A DNA stretch of 64,000 nt. Source: Ascarosepion bandense. Lineage: Eukaryota > Mollusca > Cephalopoda > Sepiida > Sepiidae. The notes beneath the pieces were generated by a model. It worked only from the letters and a program-made list of their open reading frames with translations, did no database searches and was not told the origin of the DNA. The translations under genes were made by a program, and so were the position numbers. Shown here piece after piece: positions 59,339-64,000 of this stretch. Each line of letters begins with the position of its first letter. Position 1 is the stretch's first letter. Where the stretch lies: positions 248,001 through 312,000 of the forward strand of contig JBBBDQ010001028.1 of NCBI GenBank assembly GCA_037127315.1. Reading direction: 5' to 3'.

Positions 59339-59668
59339 TCAATGGTACCTATTATTTTAGTTGTAGATACATATGCAAAATGGCAGGAAATGTAAAAAAT
59401 ACACAATAACAATATCATTTCTAAAACAGTTATTTACAAGACTCATAATTCCTGAAAATTATAGTAATAAATATCCTACAGTTTACTTCTGAGCACTTAT
59501 CAAACTATTGTGAACATGTGTTGATCACATACGTTGTTTTTCCCAACTGCAATGGACATTGTTTCCGGGTTTTCAATGCCACGCTACTTTTTGTCCTTCC
59601 AGAGTCAAATGTATTCAATACAGAAGGTTTATTGCTTTCTGTAGTCACATTTGTTTCATTTAAATATT
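59339..59668. repeat. 330-bp direct repeat, unit 1
   Basis: Pairs with 61574-61903: equal length, about 19 differences by eye (roughly 94% identical). No coding motif. Ends are TCAATGG...TAAATATT. Confidence 0.88.
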
Positions 59669-60470
59669 CATCTGCCACCAGTAAATCTTAAGGAAAAGGA
59701 CTGATTTGTTTTTCACTTTGCAAAGATCACACATCAACTCAACCTTTTGCTTTTTTTTTCTTCTTTTATTTCTTTTAACTTTTTTTCAGCTTCTTTCTTT
59801 TTGTCATCATCATATTAGTCATTGGCTTTTAGTTTTCTTTTGTTCAGATCTCTGAAACTGCCTCAACCTCATCATTTCTTCTTTTCTTTTTCTTTCTTTA
59901 AATCAGCTCCCAACAACCAGCCAAAGACTTCATCTCTGAAAGCCAAATCTTTTTTCTCAAAAGAAAGTGCAATGAACAATTTAGTGCATAAATTTTCATG
60001 TTTTGTCTCTGAAACAACATATTCATTAATACAATTTTTATTTTTATTTTTTTTTCAATAAATACAAGTTATACCAAATTTCAGCTTTACTATTTTCTCA
60101 ATCCATTTGCCTACTGGTAGTCCTGTAGCCAAGACATCAAATTCCAGGAGGTGTTTGATGCTGAAAGCATTGTCCTCAATCTGAAAACAAGATAGTAGCA
60201 AAAATAAAGCAAGCTATTGTAAATTCACAAACCCACAAATCAAATCACCCTTTAATTAACTTGATCTCGATACACTTGTTGACTTTATATGCATTCATAG
60301 GCAGCACATCCAGGTTATTTCATCATTCATTTTCTATTATAAAGTTTGCCCCAGTTTTTTTTTTTTTTTTTTTTTGTATCATGAAACCAATCAATAGCAT
60401 CAGCAATGCCCTCAACCTTTTTATGGTAAGTGGATTTCTTCTGCATAAACTGGTAAAACAAGAAAAAGGA

Positions 60471-61573
60471 AAATAAAATGAGCAATTTGCCCAGCTTGTC
60501 ATTTAGTCATACAACAAAACTAAAACTTAAAAATCAAATGCAGATGAATGTAACAAGGTTCTCTCCAACATGACTGATATGAAAAAAAAAATCACTTATC
60601 TGCCTGTGGAGTTGAACAGCATACCATGAAAAAATTGTTGATGCCCTTTTGACACTTCCCCTTTTGGCAATGCTTCAGGTGCTCCCAAAGTAGAGTTATT
60701 GCTTGGGTTGGGGGATAGCCACTTGGGCTTTCCCCATGCAGATAGAAAGAACATATTTATTTTTGTTTAATATACAAAAAATGTGTCACAATGCCAAAAA
60801 TGGGGATGGGTAATGCTAGTTTTCATTTGTCTTGAAATAACTTAGCTAACAACAATTGCTGACCTAAACAAGCCATACAATGTTACAGATAGGAAAACCT
60901 GATTAAATACAAATTGTTGGAGTATATATTAAACCAAATGGTTCAATCCATTTTCATTAGAAGGTTTTACAAACTTCTTGCTTCCTGTTGGAATCTAATA
61001 AGTTGAAAGGAAATAGTTAACTAAAGCATAAGGTTCAAACCACTGCTAGGGCAGTCGATATTCATTATAATATATATCATAGAATATGTAATAATTTTTA
61101 ATCTGTTAGGTTTGGAATGGCTACATGATTTTAGATTGCATTTATTGCCATCCTACAATCTGTAAAACAAGTCTATTCCTCAAAAACATCAGAAATGATT
61201 AAAATGATTAAGCAAGATATCAACAATGTTTAATTTTTAATGAATGCTGTACACAAAGGAAAGAGATTATTTATCCATGATAAAAGAAAACTGAAGTTAA
61301 TGTGCAAGGATTGTACAATGTATGCACTCCATGAGCAATTCTATGGTCAGAGCTAATTAAAAAGTTTCATTCTGAACATCTACAAATGTCAAAAATGAAA
61401 TTGAAAGGAGAGCATACATATAGTGGTCATGCATGGATTAAGAGGTTGAATATTTAGTCAAATGCTACCAAAAATGAGCCATAGCAGCCAAGGTACTAGC
61501 AAGGAAATGCAATCTTAGGCTATCCTACCTGCTAAGCCATGGTTCAGACTACATCTTCATTATACTGGTCCAG
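60471..61573. other. no gene recognised
   Basis: AT-rich DNA between element D gag and repeat unit 2. A few short direct and inverted words; no motif placed. Confidence 0.4.
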
Positions 61574-61903
61574 TCAATGGTATCTATTATTTTAGTTATG
61601 GATACATATGCAAAATGGCAGGAAATGTAAAAAATACACAATAACAATATCATTTCTGAAATAGTTATTTAGAAGACTCATAATTCCTGAAAATTATATT
61701 GATAAATGTCCCACAGTTTACTTCTGAGCACTTATCAAACTTTTGTGAACATGTGTTGATCATATAAGTTGTTCTTTCCAACTACAATGGACATTGTTTC
61801 CTGATTTTCAATGCCACCCTACTTTTTGTCCTTCCAGAGTCAAATGTATTCAATACAGAAGGTTTATTGCTTTCTGTAGTCACATTTGTTTCATTTAAAT
61901 ATT
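61574..61903. repeat. 330-bp direct repeat, unit 2
   Basis: Second unit, same orientation, 2.2 kb from unit 1. The pair could be LTRs of a small element, or two separate insertions of one repeat family. Confidence 0.88.
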
Positions 61904-62154
61904 TGTCATTAACTATGACATTACGACTCAACATTTATGAGTGTCACTAAATGTAACAGAACTATCATTTAATGCCTTTGCAGATTATACACTGAACATT
62001 TTCTCCAGGTTATGTTCTATAAAACTTTAAAATTTTCAATGAAATGTTCCATGTGCCCCATTTTGGGCTCTAATAAAATGTTCATGTGTAATAGAACAAG
62101 AATAATACTGAGAAATTATTGTATTAAAATTATTCTGTTAATTTTTATTAGTCT

Positions 62155-62184
62155 TTGAAACAACCATTTAAATGGTTGTTTCAA
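62155..62184. repeat. perfect 30-bp palindrome
   Basis: Half site TTGAAACAACCATTT joined directly to its reverse complement, with no spacer. Confidence 0.92.
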
Positions 62185-63099
62185 TTTTTTAAAATTTAAG
62201 TTTTAGTTTTAAAGCAGAATTTTGCATTAATACAAATTTTTATTTTTAAAGTTAAGTTTACAATTAACTTAAAATTTATTTATTCAAAAGTTGAGTTTAC
62301 TTGTTAAATTTTCTGGTTGAGTTTTTAAAGTTAAGTCCATGCTTAACTTAAAATTTATGTTAGTTTCAAAAGCTGAAAATTTTTCTTTTGTTTAAATATT
62401 TTCCTATTTCCTAAAGAAATGTTATTGTTAATATTTTATTCTAAATTTTGCAAAGCCCAATCTTGCTTAAATTATTATTTACTTTATGTTCAAGAATTAA
62501 TAATTTTGTTCATTTTTGGGGAGAGAAGAGCTTATTGTAAGTATTATAAATGTCATAAAAAAATAAAGATCTCCTACTCTGGTATTAAATTCAAAACTAA
62601 TTTACTTTTATTAAATGATATAAAAAATAATAATAGGTCAGAATACAAAATTTGAAAAACAAACTTGCACAAAATTTTCCTTCTTGTACCAAGCAGTTAG
62701 GCAAAATAATAAGTTTAATCCCAATACTGTTAATTTTATAACAACTGTTAAAAATATTATCAACTAGATGTTGACTTTCTTTGATTCATTCAAATGTTGA
62801 AAGCTGACAAATTTATAGGCGTCACAAATTTTCAAGTTTGTTTCTTACACTTTCTTTTGAAGGGAGAATATAAAAAATGTATAATAAAAAGGAAATGTAA
62901 AATTAAATAAAGGGTAAATAAAAAAAATAATACAATAGAATTGTTCCTTACAAAGTATAAGGGAATGTTTAAAAAACACTTAAAAGAAGAAAGTTACTAA
63001 TATATATTCTTTAAATTATGACATGATACTGGTATATGAAGGGGTTATTGTTAAAATATGAGCTGGAAAGCCTGAAAAAGCTTAATCCTAAATTGAAGA

Positions 63100-63171
<72 letters not shown>
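63100..63171. repeat. compound (TA)n(TG)n(TA)n microsatellite
   Basis: About 72 bp of TA, then TG, then TA units. Confidence 0.95.
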
Positions 63172-63176
<5 letters not shown>

Positions 63177-63729
63177 GCAGATTAAATAAATTGCAAACAT
63201 TGTCTGCTTATTTTTTAATAAAATCCATTCATACTCAAGGATAATCTTTCACATATCATAATTGAAAGATGTAAGAAATAAGTTGTAACTTTGACAGTTG
63301 CTTTTATTATTCATGTCTTGATGTTTCCAAGTACTTTCAATCTCCTTCCAAGATCATCTTTAAGGGTGTGAGTTGTGGTAACAAAAAATAACCACAAAAC
63401 TGTGTTGCTAAAAATTACTGTAAATTTTCGTACTTCAAATTTAATGGTTGACAAATTGCTTAGCGTTCATTAGAACGTGAAAATTATCCAAAATTGAATT
63501 TTTTATGTTGTAATGTCATGATCATGCATGTGTTAAAACATAAAAAAATTGTTCTTTTTATAAACATTTTAGAACATTGCAACAGTATTCATAGCTGATT
63601 TTATTAATTGATGGCTTAAGTTTTTTAATGAATAATGTGTATGAACAGATTGTATTAAAAATAAGCAGATAAAAGTTTTGCAATTTATTTAATCTGACAT
63701 GCCTAAAAGAAAATTTGCTCAAATTTTAA

Positions 63730-63730
63730 A

Positions 63731-63764
<34 letters not shown>
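63730..63764. repeat. (AT)n(AG)n microsatellite
   Basis: AT units run into AG units, then degenerate GAAAGAG. Confidence 0.93.
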
Positions 63765-63771
<7 letters not shown>

Positions 63772-64000
63772 TAAAGAGAAATAGATTGATAGATTTTCCC
63801 TGGTGATAGGAAGTAAAAAAGGACCATCTGATTTGTTTTTTTTTCTTTCCAAAAGGTTGTGAAAGTGCACTTAAAAGTTTATTTTGTAATTTTGATGATC
63901 TAAACGAGGATTGAAAAATAACTTTATTTTATGTATATATTTATATATTTTTTAACTTTTTTTTTAGAAATTAATCAAAATATCATGAGCAGGAATGGAG

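Larger units (their letters stand above)
56940..60470 (-). mobile_element. minus-strand LTR retroelement D, decayed gag-pol
   Basis: Read downward. Gag N-terminus 60460-60370 ('QFMQKKSTYHKKVEGIADAI'). Gag middle about 60175-60085 ('EFDVLATGLPVGKWIEKIVK'). Gag C-terminal half about 59245-59030 ('TTNDYLAELHKLSQLFSGIP', 'EQILAWEIMKEE'). Protease region about 58300-58130 ('LLETDAIK'). RT about 57900-57560. Possible RNase H/integrase-edge region about 57100-56940 ('LIKEYRLSV'). No LTRs proven. A SINE (58702-59005) and one 330-bp repeat (59339-59668) interrupt it. Related to gag fragments at 490-1320 and 32945-33165. Family not determined; Ty3/Gypsy-like is the best guess. Confidence 0.58.
61904..64000. 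other. AT-rich, probably intronic DNA, no gene seen
   Basis: Includes a 30-bp palindrome, short inverted units of AAGTTAAG/CTTAACTT type at 62240-62360, and two microsatellites. The frame at 62419-62655 has no known motif. Confidence 0.5.

Noticed and set aside
63968..64000. possible next SLC6 exon at the window end (poly-T then AG)
   Set aside because: No reading frame from this acceptor gives the expected VVYF-type block, and only 33 bases are visible.

Overview
This window is nuclear DNA of an invertebrate animal. It is AT-rich and full of microsatellites. It has one spliced host gene and a dense, nested collection of retrotransposons. The mix (Tx1/L1-like, RTE, CR1, R2-type and I-type LINEs, several Ty3/Gypsy-like elements including two with envelope-like third ORFs, tRNA-derived SINEs) fits a lophotrochozoan or another non-vertebrate metazoan. 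The species cannot be named from the sequence. There are no bacterial operons, rRNA genes or CRISPR arrays. By eye, about 1-9,600 is less AT-rich than the rest.

Layout. 490-1320 (-): gag fragment. 1580-9870 (-): a Tx1-like LINE split by a 5.3-kb Gypsy element (copy A, 3339-8681, + strand, flanked by the 4-bp duplication GCGC). 9900-13270: AT-rich DNA with a dispersed repeat. 13273-15060 (-): RTE LINE remnant, then a SINE and a second repeat copy. 17220-20640 (-): decayed Ty3/Gypsy gag-pol. 21480-24450 (+): nearly full-length RTE LINE. 24606-25011: dimeric SINE. 25164-31006 (+): the first four coding exons of an SLC6 sodium-dependent transporter, with clean GT-AG junctions and consistent phases. 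The next exon was not recognised, so the following intron appears to exceed 32.9 kb if the gene is intact.

31007-64000 would be that intron. It holds a CR1 3' fragment, an I-type LINE 5' part (33176-35164), Gypsy copy B (35165-47993) with a smaller LTR element C (42567-45290, duplication ATAG) inside its envelope-like region, an R2-type LINE with restriction-like endonuclease (-), the rest of the I-type LINE split by a CR1 copy (51691-56930), a minus-strand LTR retroelement D (56940-60470) carrying a SINE with a 12-bp duplication, a pair of 330-bp direct repeats, and plain AT-rich DNA.

I found no clear new functional system. The best leads are structural. A 0.7-kb tract of the envelope-like region is nearly identical in copies A and B and shares an in-frame stop, while flanking parts differ by roughly 7-10% by eye. 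The 3' LTR of copy A has an inverted U3 segment. One SINE appears to have moved as a dimer. The insertion history can be read from target duplications. All identities and percentages are by eye.
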